Assembly (NCBI RefSeq): GCF_002910915.1
Contig: NZ_NEUF01000173.1
Span: 30,891 to 79,145 of the forward strand
DNA length: 48,255 bases
Direction: 5' to 3'
Source: Streptomyces sp. SM10
Lineage (GTDB): Bacteria > Actinomycetota > Actinomycetes > Streptomycetales > Streptomycetaceae
The position numbers and the translations under genes are program-made. Shown one piece after another: positions 8,152 through 16,570 of this stretch. Under the pieces are notes generated by a model. That model was not told the DNA's origin and made no database searches. It worked only from the letters and a program-made list of their open reading frames with translations. The number at the start of each line of letters is the position of its first letter. Positions within the stretch are counted from its first letter, which is position 1.

Positions 8152-9219
8152 ATGAACGCTGCAGGGCGCCGGGACGGCCGGATGGTTCTGGAGTGGCTGC
8201 CGGCCGTGGTGATGGTGTTCGTGGCCGTCGTGGACCTCACGGCTGGTCCGGGGGTGGGGCTCCTCCCGCTGGTGTCGCTCGGGCCTGCGTTCGCCGGACT
8301 GATCGGCACATGGCGGCGCACCGCGCTGATCGGAGTGGTCGCGCTGCTGCTGTGCGTCGGCCTGGGGACGTACGACGGACTGTTCGGGGCCCGGCGCGGC
8401 TACACGGCGATGGCCTCGGTCGCGGGCGTCACCCTCGCGGCCGGTGCCGCGGCGGTCATGCGCGGGCGGCGTGAGGCGGAACTGGCGAGCGTGCGCTCGA
8501 TCGCCGAGGTCGCACAGCGCGTTCTTCTGCGGCCGGTGCCGCGCGCCGCAGGGCCGTTGAAGGTGGCCGTCTCCTACACGTCCGCCCATGCCGAGGCACG
8601 GATCGGTGGTGACCTGTACGAGGTCGTCGCCTCTCCCCACGGGGTGCGGGTCATCGTCGGGGACGTACAGGGCAAGGGGCTTGCCGCGGTGGAGACGGCG
8701 GCACTCGTGCTGGGAGCCTTCCGCGAAGCGGCGCACGACGAACCCGATCTGGTCGCGCTCGCCTCCCGACTGGAACGCGGCGTGGCACGCGAGGCGAACG
8801 GGGAGAAGTTCGTGACCGCCGTCCTGGCGGAGGTGCGGGCCGAGGAGGGCATGGCGGTCTTCCTCAACTGCGGGCACCCGGCCCCGATGCTCGTACGCGG
8901 CGACGGCTCCGTCCGCTTCCCGAAACCGGCCGCCTACGCGTTGCCGCTGGGCCTCGGGGCCCACGGGGGCGAAGAGCCCATGCCCTACCACGTCGCATTC
9001 GTGCCCGGTGACCAGCTCCTGCTCTACACCGACGGTGTGACCGAGGCGCGAGACGGGCACGGCGCCTTCTACCCGCTGGAGGAACGGGCCGGTCCGCTGC
9101 TCGGGCACAGTGATCCCGAGGCGGCGCTCGAGGCGCTGAGGGCGGATGTGGTGCGGCACGCGGGCGGCCCCCCGCACGACGACGCGGCCATGCTGCTGCT
9201 TCGCTACCACCGGCGGTGA
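8152..9219 (+). CDS. Membrane-anchored SpoIIE/RsbU-type PP2C serine phosphatase
   Basis: 355 aa. Four hydrophobic segments lie in residues about 10-105, then a short linker and a SpoIIE/PP2C domain (about 135-350). Metal-binding signatures are GGDLYEVV, GDVQGKGLAAVET, LYTDGVTEARDGHG and the terminal HDDAAMLLLRY. ATG 8152 is chosen for GAGGAG six bases upstream. Such proteins dephosphorylate anti-anti-sigma factors and thereby activate alternative sigma factors; Streptomyces has dozens. No anti-sigma or STAS gene adjoins, so the partner is elsewhere. A MarR gene follows after 58 bp. Confidence 0.92.
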   Translation: MNAAGRRDGRMVLEWLPAVVMVFVAVVDLTAGPGVGLLPLVSLGPAFAGLIGTWRRTALIGVVALLLCVGLGTYDGLFGARRGYTAMASVAGVTLAAGAAAVMRGRREAELASVRSIAEVAQRVLLRPVPRAAGPLKVAVSYTSAHAEARIGGDLYEVVASPHGVRVIVGDVQGKGLAAVETAALVLGAFREAAHDEPDLVALASRLERGVAREANGEKFVTAVLAEVRAEEGMAVFLNCGHPAPMLVRGDGSVRFPKPAAYALPLGLGAHGGEEPMPYHVAFVPGDQLLLYTDGVTEARDGHGAFYPLEERAGPLLGHSDPEAALEALRADVVRHAGGPPHDDAAMLLLRYHRR

Positions 9220-9277
9220 GGCATGAGCATCGGGAGCGAGGGAACGAGCCCGGGCCTGCGCAGGGTACAAAGGTGTC

Positions 9278-9808
9278 ATGGCCAGGAAAGCGGCTCCGGC
9301 GGAGCGCATGGACGATGTGGACGCGGTGACCCGTGCGGTCCTGACGGCGTCGCGGGTGCTGGTGGCGGTCTCGGCGCGCTCGCTGGCCGAGGTCGAGGAC
9401 CGGGTGACCTTGCCGCAGTTCCGGATGCTGGTGGTTCTTTCCACGCGCGGGGCGACCAAACTCGTCTCTCTGGCCGGGTTGTTGGGAGTGGCGCCCTCCA
9501 CGGCGATGCGGATGGTCGACCGGCTGATCGTGGCCGGGCTCGCGGACCGGCAGATCAACCCGGACAACCGCCGCGAGACGCTGTTGCAGCTCACGGCCGA
9601 GGGGCTGCGCACGGTGGAGAACGTCACCGCGCGGCGCCGCACGGAGATCGCCTCGATCGTCCAGCACCTTGCCCCCGGGCAGCGGACGGCTCTCGTCGCG
9701 GCGCTGAACGACTTCAACGAGGCGGGCGGCGAACCGCTCGCCCCGCTGCCGGCGGACGGTCCGGGCCTGCTTCCGCTGGGCTGGGGCGAGGCGTCGGCGG
9801 TGGATTGA
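9278..9808 (+). CDS. MarR-family transcriptional regulator
   Basis: Dimeric winged-helix regulator of 176 aa. The DNA-binding core is LVSLAGLLGVAPSTAMRMVD with recognition helix near residues 70-85, and the wing is DRQINPDNRRETLLQLT near 92-108. The tail (from about 150) is Pro/Leu-rich and probably disordered. A TACAAA box at 9266-9271 ends six bases before the ATG, suggesting a leaderless transcript. No divergent target is present; the upstream phosphatase is co-directional and may be co-transcribed. The effector is unknown. Confidence 0.9.
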   Translation: MARKAAPAERMDDVDAVTRAVLTASRVLVAVSARSLAEVEDRVTLPQFRMLVVLSTRGATKLVSLAGLLGVAPSTAMRMVDRLIVAGLADRQINPDNRRETLLQLTAEGLRTVENVTARRRTEIASIVQHLAPGQRTALVAALNDFNEAGGEPLAPLPADGPGLLPLGWGEASAVD

Positions 9809-10192
9809 CCTGGTGGACATCCGGTCCCTCGTGCCGCGCCGGCCGGGAGCGGGAGATTCCGGGAACCGTCACGGACCGGTCCCCGGGACCGCGCCGTGGG
9901 TGCGGGCATGCCCGTGCGGAGGTGTGGTTCGCTCAGCTGTTGCCAGCGGACGGGCGGCCGTCGTGAGCCGTCGCCGGCGGTAGCCGTTGCACACCACGAC
10001 CACGGCGGCCGGGTTGCCGTGCGGCAGACAGGCTGGAGCCCGTCCTGCTCCTGACACATGTCAGGGGCAGGCTCGGTTGCCGGACCCCGGCAGTCTGCTC
10101 CCCGGCATGCCGTCCGGAGAGTGCCCTTCGCGCGAGGCCGGCGGGGCGACACGATAGGGGGCATCGCAGCAGGGGCCGAAGGGAGGTACGTC
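9809..10192. other. 384-bp stretch without a supported gene; 7-bp inverted repeat
   Basis: CCTGACA-CA-TGTCAGG at 10050-10065 is a perfect inverted repeat, placed about 130 bp before the next start, and is the only clear site. A short minus-strand frame (about 9990-10057, with GNPAAVVVVCNGY) has good codon bias but no ribosome site and no recognised homology, and may be a relic. Confidence 0.45.
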
Positions 10193-10888
10193 ATGCGGGA
10201 AGTGAGGCGTGGGCGGACGCATGCCCGCCCGTCGGCTCCTGGGCTCGCGCAACATCTGCGCACCGTCCTGTGGGGACCCGCGGAGTTCGTGGGGCTCCCG
10301 GCACGGCTCCTGGCCCAGGGAGTGGTCGTCGGAGCCGTGGCGACGGCGGCGATCGGCGGGGTGGGATTCGCCGGTATGTGGGTCGGTCCGCGGACGCTGG
10401 TCACCGGCGAAGCGGGGCTGATCGTGGTGGCCGCCGTCATGGTGTATCTCGCCGTGCTCCGCGCGGGCCGGATCCTGATCGGGCTGGTCGCCGTGCTCGG
10501 TGCGTGCCTCGCCTTCATGGCGCCGGATGTCGCGGCCGGCGTCGCGCTGCAGCACCGTGGACAGGTGGAGTCGGCGCGCGTGGGCTCGGTCGGGATCCCG
10601 TCCGGACGCGGACGTACTCTCTGCTCGATCACCCAGCCCGTCGGCGCGGTGACGGGGGCGACCGTGTGGCGCGGGTGCGGGAAGTCGATCACGCCCGGCG
10701 ACACCCTGCCCGTGGTGTACGACCCCGAGAGGCGGGCACCCACACGGGGTGTCGCCGCACCCGGCGAACTGCGGGCGGCCGAAGACCGACTGGCAGGAGT
10801 CGGCGCCGCTCTCGTCGCCGGCTGCACCGTGGCGGTGGTGCGTTCGTTCCGGCTGACAGCTCCGTCCCGGCCGGCGCGAGGTGGGTGA
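10193..10888 (+). CDS. Membrane protein, DUF3592-like
   Basis: 231 aa. The ATG at 10193 follows GGGAGG by five bases. Hydrophobic segments cover residues about 40-62, 72-92 and 95-115, with one more near 205-220. Between them an extracytoplasmic-looking region (VESARVGSVGIPSGRG to PGDTLPVVYDPERRAPTRG) resembles the DUF3592 pattern, in which a short beta domain ends in a V-Y-D/N-P motif between two transmembrane helices. Function unknown. It converges on the ClC gene with 118 bp between. Confidence 0.7.
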   Translation: MREVRRGRTHARPSAPGLAQHLRTVLWGPAEFVGLPARLLAQGVVVGAVATAAIGGVGFAGMWVGPRTLVTGEAGLIVVAAVMVYLAVLRAGRILIGLVAVLGACLAFMAPDVAAGVALQHRGQVESARVGSVGIPSGRGRTLCSITQPVGAVTGATVWRGCGKSITPGDTLPVVYDPERRAPTRGVAAPGELRAAEDRLAGVGAALVAGCTVAVVRSFRLTAPSRPARGG

Positions 10889-11006
10889 CCCAGCCCCTCA
10901 CCGAAGCGCCGCCGCACCCGTGAGAGCCGATGACGGACGGCCTCGGGAAGGTGAAACGGACTCCGGCAAGGGGCGTGCGCCCCCGTCCCCGGGCGCGGGC
11001 CCGAGG

Positions 11007-12773
11007 CTACGACGAGGCGAGCAGTGCCGGCGTCGGCTCCCCCTCGGACGCGTGGAGCGCGCGCAGAGCACCTTGGTGACTGAGCCAGCCGACGAGTTCC
11101 TCCCGGTCGGGGTCCAGGACCGCCAGGCCGGTGCCGGGCGCTGCAATCAACGCGTTGAGTGCGACGGCGAGTTGCTCGTCGATGGTGACACGAGGCACGG
11201 ACTCGACGAGGTCGCCTGCCACGGCCGGAGCACCGGACGGCTGCTCGGCCAGCGCCTCGGCAACCGCGCGTGCTGTGGCAATGCCCAGATACGCGCCCGA
11301 CGCGTCCCGGACAGGCAGTGCTCCATGGCTGGACCGGCTCAGCAGGTCGGCGGCATCCGGAAGCGACAGAGAGGCGGGCAGCGGTGTGGGGAGAGGCTCC
11401 ATGACGGACGCGACCGACTGGGAGCCGATGCGGGCGCCGGCGGCGGGCCCGTCCACGTCGATGCCGCGGCGGCGCAGCTTGAGGGTGTAGATCGTGTCAC
11501 GGGTCAGCACACGGCTCGTGGCGGTCGCCAGCACGATGGCCAGCATCAGCGGAAGGATGATCGAGTACTCGCCGGTGAGCTCGAAGAGGATCACCACTGC
11601 GGTGATCGGTGCGCGGGCGGCACCGGCGAAGACGGCACCCATGCCCACCAGCGCGTACGCACCCACCGCGCCCGCGGTGCCCGGCAGCAGGCTGTGTGCT
11701 TCCGCTCCGAACGCGGCGCCCACCATGGCGCCGATGAACAGGCTCGGTGCGAAGACCCCGCCCGAGCCGCCGATTCCGATGGTCAGGCTGGTGGCGACCA
11801 TCTTGCCGACGAGCAGGAGCAGCAGGAACCCGATCGCGTACCGGCCCTCTGTAGCGCCTTCGAGGACCGGGTAGCCCACTCCGTACATCTCCGGCAGGGC
11901 GAGGAGGACGAGGCCGAGCGCGAGGCCGCCGACCGCAGGACGCAGCCACTCCGGGCCGCGCCAGGCCCAGTCGCAGGCATCCTCGATGGCGTACAGGACA
12001 CGCGAGAAGAGCACTCCGACCGCGCCCGCGATGAGACCGAGCAGGGCGAACAAGCCGTACTGCGCGATGTGTTGTACGGGGAAGTCGGGCAGGCTGAGGA
12101 ACGCCGTGTCGCCGAAAGCGGCCCGCCCGATGACACTCGCGGTGACGCTGGCGAGGACGGTGGCGCCGAAGGCTTCCGCGGTGAACGTGGCCAGGATCAG
12201 TTCCAGGGCGAAGATGACGCCTGCGAGCGGGGCGTTGAAGGTCGCCGCGATGCCGCCGGCCGCGCCGCACGCCACCAGCAGCTTCACCCTCGGCTCCGTC
12301 AGCTTGGCGAAGCGGCCGAGGGTCGAGCCGAGTGCGGAGCCGATCTGCACGATCGGCCCCTCCCGGCCCACCGAACCGCCGGAGCCGATCGTGAGCGCAG
12401 AGGCGAGTGTCTTCACGACGGCGACCTTCGGGCTGATGCGGCCTCCACGCTGGGCGACCGCGAGCATCACCTCGGGGACGCCGTGTCCCCGCGCCTCCTT
12501 GGCGAACCGGTTGACCAGAGGGCCGTAGAGCAGCCCGCCGACGACCGGAACGATCAGGACGAAGAAGGGGCCGAGCCATGACACATGCGGATTGTCGCTG
12601 CCGGGCGCGGATGCGTAGTCGTCGTGCCCGGAGAACCAGCGCGTGAACGTCTGGATGCACCAGCGGAAGATGATCGAGCCGACCCCTGCCCCGGCCCCGA
12701 CCAACAGGGCCATCAGCATCATCGAACCCCGCCCGCCCCGAACCGTGTGTACCGCCCACTGCCTGTCACGCAT
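11007..12773 (-). CDS. ClC-family chloride channel/transporter with C-terminal CBS pair
   Basis: 588 aa. The membrane domain (about residues 15-430) shows the three ClC anion-site signatures: GHGVPEVM near residue 97, GSGGSVGREGPIVQIGS with the gating Glu, and GIGGSGGVFAPSLFIGA. The cytoplasmic part carries two CBS repeats (VMEPLPTPLPASLSLPDAA and a second ending DREELVGWLSHQGAL), which usually bind adenine nucleotides. In most ClC proteins the first motif is GSGIP; here it is GHGVP. ATG 12773 follows a purine-rich AAGGAAGGGG; the adjacent GTG 12776 is an alternative. A perfect palindrome sits 28 bp upstream. Confidence 0.93.
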   Translation of the reverse strand: MRDRQWAVHTVRGGRGSMMLMALLVGAGAGVGSIIFRWCIQTFTRWFSGHDDYASAPGSDNPHVSWLGPFFVLIVPVVGGLLYGPLVNRFAKEARGHGVPEVMLAVAQRGGRISPKVAVVKTLASALTIGSGGSVGREGPIVQIGSALGSTLGRFAKLTEPRVKLLVACGAAGGIAATFNAPLAGVIFALELILATFTAEAFGATVLASVTASVIGRAAFGDTAFLSLPDFPVQHIAQYGLFALLGLIAGAVGVLFSRVLYAIEDACDWAWRGPEWLRPAVGGLALGLVLLALPEMYGVGYPVLEGATEGRYAIGFLLLLLVGKMVATSLTIGIGGSGGVFAPSLFIGAMVGAAFGAEAHSLLPGTAGAVGAYALVGMGAVFAGAARAPITAVVILFELTGEYSIILPLMLAIVLATATSRVLTRDTIYTLKLRRRGIDVDGPAAGARIGSQSVASVMEPLPTPLPASLSLPDAADLLSRSSHGALPVRDASGAYLGIATARAVAEALAEQPSGAPAVAGDLVESVPRVTIDEQLAVALNALIAAPGTGLAVLDPDREELVGWLSHQGALRALHASEGEPTPALLASS

Positions 12774-12800
12774 CACGTCTACTACTTCCCCTTCCTTACT

Positions 12801-12815
12801 TTTGCACTGTGCAAA
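12801..12815. promoter_or_regulatory. Perfect operator-like palindrome upstream of ClC gene
   Basis: TTTGCAC-T-GTGCAAA, a 7-bp perfect inverted repeat with one central base, 28 bp before the ClC start and inside the only AT-rich stretch nearby. Its placement would let a dimeric repressor block transcription. The cognate regulator is not identified. Confidence 0.6.
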
Positions 12816-13063
12816 GAGTGTGACATGCGGCGTGACCGGCTCTCGCGCCCGTCGCCGGGTCCGGTGCGGCAACGGCGTACGACCGGGCCGCCCGAACCCC
12901 GTAGGTGCTGCTCATTGCCCAGACAGAGCCGAAGCCGTGGGCGCCGTGCCGCATGTCGAGCACGGCCTGCGCGGCCACGGAGCGGGGCGGCAGGCAGGGG
13001 GCCAAGTCCTGCCGGAGGGGGAGACCGGAGGCAGGAAGCAGGTGCCGGCCTCGGCGCGGTCGC
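12816..13063. other. Gap between ClC promoter and PAP2 relic
   Basis: No intact gene. A minus-strand frame from about 13030 to the TAA at 12796 has nearly all G/C third positions and includes VLDMRHGAHGFGSVWAMSST. It has no clear start and its end runs through the ClC palindrome, so it may be the tail of a decayed gene. Not recognised. Confidence 0.35.
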
Positions 13064-13440
13064 TCGGGCCTGCTCGTGGGATGGTGGCGGACCCGGCGCG
13101 AGGGAGGGCCGCCAGTTGTGTGGCGCTCGCCGCCCCCGTGGTGGTCGTGTTGGCCTTCGTGGCCAACGACATCGTCAAGGCACTGGTGCGCGAGGACCGC
13201 CCGTGCCAGAGCCTGGACTCGGTGACGCTGGAGGCGTGCCCGGCCATGGGGGACTTGGTCCTTCCCCAGCAACCACACCGCGCTCGCCGCCGCCGCGGCC
13301 GTGGCACTGCTGTTCGTCTCGCGCCGGCTGGGGGCGCTCGCCGTGGTGGCCGCGATCGCGATGGCGGCCTCCCGGGTGTGGGTCGGCGCCCACTCCCCGC
13401 ACGACGTCGCGGCCGGCCTGATCGTCGGCGCGCTGGTTGC
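13064..13440 (+). pseudogene. PAP2-superfamily phosphatase remnant, frameshifted and 3'-truncated
   Basis: All PAP2 catalytic motifs survive but in different frames. GLLVGWWRTRRE (from 13067) is in one frame. VVVVLAFVANDIVKALVREDRP, holding the KxxxxxxRP motif, is in a second. FPSNHTAL (PSGH-like) and SRVWVGAHSPHD (SRxxxxxHxxxD) are in a third. Between the last two, GGGGACTTGGTCC carries one T too many at 13255-13256. The protein stops at GLIVGALV, where the antisense of a truncated histidine kinase begins. Originally a membrane lipid-phosphate phosphatase; not functional as read. Confidence 0.82.
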
Positions 13441-13968
13441 TTCGCGGGCCAGCTGGGCGCGTTCCTGGGCCAGCACCGTTTGGGCGGTCAGCCGTTGCTC
13501 GTGGTCACGCGCCTGGGAGATCTCGGTGAGCCGCAGAGACAGATCGCGCCTGGTCTGCACGAGCTGACCGAGGAAGACAGGAGCTGCGGCTGTCGCGGCG
13601 GTGTAGCCGAGCGTGATCAAGGTCCCCGCTTTGGACAGGTCGATGCTGGCGGAGGGCCACGGGATCATGTCGCCGACGGTGAACGCCAGAGCGCAGAAGG
13701 CCAGCAGACTGCGGTGCCGAGTCAGCGAGGCGAGCGTGTACAGCGCGGCCAAGGTGGCGAAGACCGCGTCCGAGAACAGGACGGAGGGCAGGGTGAGTAC
13801 GAACGTGAGCCATGGCCAGCGTTGCCGCAGGAGCAGGACGCAGGCGGCGCCCAAGGCGCAGCCCAGGCGCAGTGGCTCGTCCGTGTCGACGTTCACCCAC
13901 ACGTCGAGCAGTGCGACTGCGACGAGGGCTGCGTTCAGGAGCAGCTCCGGAGGGCGGTGGATGACCAT
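13441..13968 (-). pseudogene. NarL-type sensor histidine kinase, 3'-truncated (sensor half only)
   Basis: Starts MVIHRPPELLLNAALVAVAL at 13968, eight bases after the response-regulator stop, as in normal Streptomyces RR-HK pairs. It shows about five transmembrane segments, then a helix (LTEISQARDHEQRLTAQ) leading to VLAQERAQLARE at 13443. In intact kinases LARE is followed at once by the phosphoacceptor MHDVVxH; here the sequence instead runs into the antisense of the PAP2 relic. The dimerisation His, ATPase domain and stop are missing, so no kinase activity is possible. Confidence 0.85.
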
Positions 13969-13976
13969 CGCCTGTC

Positions 13977-14630
13977 CTAGCGGCGCGGAGGTCTGAGCAG
14001 GCCGGCTCGTTCGGCGAAGAGGGCGGCTTGAACGCGACCGTTCACCTTGAGCTTGGTGAGGACGGCGCTGACGTGGTCCTTGACCGTGCCGGTGCTCAGG
14101 TGTATGCGGGTGGCGATGTCGGTGTTGGTCAGTCCCTCGCCGACGAACACGAGCACGGCGCGCTCCCGGTCGGTCAGTTGGTCGAGGCTGTGCGCGGCGA
14201 GATCCTGGGAGCCGGCGTCCAGATAGCCGTCCACAACCGTCCGGGTGACCTTGGACGACAGCACGGTGTCGCCGCCCGCCAGGGCTCGTACCAGGAACGG
14301 CAGTTCTTCGGGATCGGTGTCCTTGAGGAGGAAGCCCGCTGCGCCCGAGCGGAGTGCCGTTGCCACGTACTCGTCCATGTCGAAGGTGGTCAGCATGGCC
14401 ACTACCGGGGGATTCGGCAGCGCCCGAAGGCCGGCCAGGACGGTGAGCCCGTCGACATCCGGCATCCGGATGTCCAGCAGCACCACGTCGGGGCGCGCGT
14501 TCCGCGCCTCCTGGACGGCCTGGCCGCCGGCGACTGCCGCCACGACCTCGATGTCGTCCGTGTTGTCGAGGATGTGCTGGAAGCCCGTACGGATGAGGGC
14601 CTCGTCGTCGACCACCATGACGCGGACCAC
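13977..14630 (-). CDS. NarL/FixJ-family response regulator
   Basis: 217 aa. The receiver domain (1-120) has the acidic pair D8/D9, phosphoacceptor D53 in VVLLDIRMPDVDGL, and the conserved Lys in FLLKDTDPEE. The LuxR-type HTH (about 150-210) reads LTDRERAVLVFVGEGLTNTD and LSTGTVKDHVSAVLTKL. GTG 14630 is chosen for GGAGG four bases upstream and for the typical N-terminus VRVMVVDDE; ATG 14648 is an alternative. Its partner kinase directly downstream is truncated, so the regulator is orphaned unless cross-phosphorylated. Confidence 0.92.
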   Translation of the reverse strand: MVRVMVVDDEALIRTGFQHILDNTDDIEVVAAVAGGQAVQEARNARPDVVLLDIRMPDVDGLTVLAGLRALPNPPVVAMLTTFDMDEYVATALRSGAAGFLLKDTDPEELPFLVRALAGGDTVLSSKVTRTVVDGYLDAGSQDLAAHSLDQLTDRERAVLVFVGEGLTNTDIATRIHLSTGTVKDHVSAVLTKLKVNGRVQAALFAERAGLLRPPRR

Positions 14631-14805
14631 GTGTCCTCCACTCCTCATTGGCCCCTTGTCCGATTCGTACCACGGTCCTGGGCGTCGGAGGCAGGCCCGA
14701 CACCCGAATCCGGACGGGTGACCGGACGGTTCCAGCCGGGCGGCGGGGCAGGTCAGGACACCTGCCGGATGGCTTGGGCGGGCTGGGCCCCGAACCCTGG
14801 GCTGT

Positions 14806-16029
14806 ATGAGGCACTCCAGATCGGCGACCCTGCCGCGCGAGGCAGCGCCCACGTCAAGCCGTCCTCCCTCGACGTCACACGGCCGTCTCATCGGTCTGGA
14901 CCTGGCCCGAGGGCTGGCCATTGTGGGCATGTTCGCGGCCCACGTCGGCCCTGACCCTTCCGTGGGCGGGCCACTGGGTTGGCTGATGGAAGTGTTCCGG
15001 GGCCGTTCCTCCGCTCTGTTCGCCGTGCTCGCCGGATTCAGCCTTGTCCTCCTCACCGGCCGCCCGGAGCCGAAGACCGGACGCCCAGGACGACAGGCCA
15101 GGGGAAGAGTGTTGATCCGCTCCGTCATCCTGATCGCCCTGGGATACGCGCTGACCGCCCTGGACACCTCGGTCGACGTGATCCTTTCCTTCTACGGGCT
15201 GCTCTTCGTGCTCGCCCTGCCGCTGCACCGGCTCCAGGCCGGCACCCTGGCGGCCATCGCGGCACTCTCGGCAGTCGTCCTGCCCCAGATCCTGTATCTG
15301 CTCAGAGTCCTGGTCTCGGACGGAGTCTGGGCAGACGGTGTCATCGCCCACGATCCGCTGGCCCGGATCACCGGCACGGACGGCATCAGCGAACTGCTCA
15401 TCACCGGCGAATACCCAGTACTGTCCTGGTTCTCCTTCGTCGTAGCCGGAATGGCAGTCGCCAAACTCGACCTCACTCGTGCCGGCGCGGCCACAAAGCT
15501 GGCAATGACTGGAGGCGTGCTGAGTGCGGCCGGGTACGGAGGCTCATGGCTGGCCCTCCACCTGGTTCCGGGAGCCCAGAGTGCCGTGAGCTCCTCAACC
15601 GGCGGCGGTTCAGCCGCATCGGCCTGGTGGTCCGACACCATCGGCGACCCCACCCGGCTCAACCCGCACTGGCTGCTGATTGCCGCGCCGCACAGCCAGA
15701 CGACATGGTCGATCCTCGGGAACACCGGCATCGCCCTCCTTGTCCTGGCCACCTGCTTCATCGCCATGGACCGCTGCACCCCAGTGAAATGGGCAGCCAC
15801 ACCCGCAATCGCGCTCGGCTCTCTCGCCCTGACCGCATACGTCGGCCACATCATCGCCATCAAGGCCCTCGGCATGGACGACCTGCCGGACGCCGCCGCA
15901 CCGTCGGCCCTACTCGCGTTCACCACAGCAGCCTTGCTGCTTGCACTCACCTGGACGCGGTACTTCCGACGCGGACCACTCGAATACGTCTTGCACGCCG
16001 CCACTGCGCCCGCCCGGCTGCTCAACTGA
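14806..16029 (+). CDS. Multi-pass membrane acyltransferase-like protein (HGSNAT-catalytic/DUF418 type)
   Basis: 407 aa, about ten transmembrane helices. The N-terminal GLDLARGLAIVGMFAAHV and RGRSSALFAVLAGFSL are signatures of the heparan-alpha-glucosaminide N-acetyltransferase-like/DUF1624 family, and the C-terminal part resembles DUF418 (LALTAYVGHIIAIKAL and WTRYFRRGPLEYVLH). These families are thought to move acyl groups across the membrane; the acceptor is unknown. ATG 14806 lacks a ribosome site. Codon use is a little less GC-biased than in neighbours. Confidence 0.8.
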   Translation: MRHSRSATLPREAAPTSSRPPSTSHGRLIGLDLARGLAIVGMFAAHVGPDPSVGGPLGWLMEVFRGRSSALFAVLAGFSLVLLTGRPEPKTGRPGRQARGRVLIRSVILIALGYALTALDTSVDVILSFYGLLFVLALPLHRLQAGTLAAIAALSAVVLPQILYLLRVLVSDGVWADGVIAHDPLARITGTDGISELLITGEYPVLSWFSFVVAGMAVAKLDLTRAGAATKLAMTGGVLSAAGYGGSWLALHLVPGAQSAVSSSTGGGSAASAWWSDTIGDPTRLNPHWLLIAAPHSQTTWSILGNTGIALLVLATCFIAMDRCTPVKWAATPAIALGSLALTAYVGHIIAIKALGMDDLPDAAAPSALLAFTTAALLLALTWTRYFRRGPLEYVLHAATAPARLLN

Positions 16030-16160
16030 CAGCTGAAGAATGGCGGGGTTCACGTGCCGGAGTGGCGTGGGTCGACCCAGAGACGCTTTGGCCCGGTGGC
16101 GTGCTCCCGTTGGCTTACTGGCTCCACCGGCGACCCTCGCCGTAGCCATCGCACACTGGG

Positions 16161-16494
16161 CGGCCCTACACCTGGAAGCCCGCCTTGGCCAAGGCGGGCG
16201 TCATCCCGCCACGTGTCGAGGGGGCGAAAGCCTGGCAGCGGGCGGCAGCTCCGAAGGATGGTTTCCACGTGCTTCGGCCACGCCTACGCCTCGATCATGT
16301 GGGAAGCCGGAGAGTCCGTTGTGACCCTGGCTCGATGGCTCGGCCACTCCTCGCCGACGATCACCCTCGGTTACTATGTTTACTTCATGCCGGGAGCCGG
16401 TGGCAAGGGTCGCGGCACCATCGACGGTCTGCTTGGGGAGCGGGAAGGCCGACTTGCCGGCCGAAACTCCCCAGATTCTCCCCGGCGCCGTTGA
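16161..16494 (+). pseudogene. Tyrosine recombinase (integrase) C-terminal remnant, frameshifted
   Basis: Catalytic end of a phage- or AICE-type integrase. The first frame (from 16161) reads RPYTWKPALAKAGVIPPRVEG to GFHVLR, then one C too many at 16278-16279 shifts the frame. The second frame continues HAYASIMWEAGESVVTLARW, LGHSSPTITLGYY (His and presumed nucleophilic Tyr) and FMPGAGGKGRGTIDGLLG. The N-terminal and core-binding domains are absent. No tRNA or direct-repeat att site was found nearby. A HipA-like gene follows after 76 bp. Confidence 0.85.
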
Positions 16495-16570
16495 CCGGTG
16501 ATTCCTGCCTCTGCGCCCGGGAGAGGCCGTCCGTGGATTGTAAGGCTGAAATGATGGGTGGCCTGGGAAA

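Noticed and set aside
8086..10917. A 943-codon open frame on the minus strand opposite the phosphatase, MarR and membrane-protein genes
   Set aside because: It is the antisense of three well-supported genes; long mirror frames arise from high G/C third-position bias. Its translation is Arg/Pro/Ser-rich without motifs.
10881..12581. A 566-codon plus-strand frame opposite the ClC gene
   Set aside because: Antisense shadow of a gene with intact ClC motifs; composition is Arg/Gly/Glu-rich and it has no ribosome site.
16030..16570. An intact integrative element with att sites
   Set aside because: Only the catalytic end of the integrase is left, frameshifted; no tRNA gene, second direct repeat, excisionase or replication gene was found.
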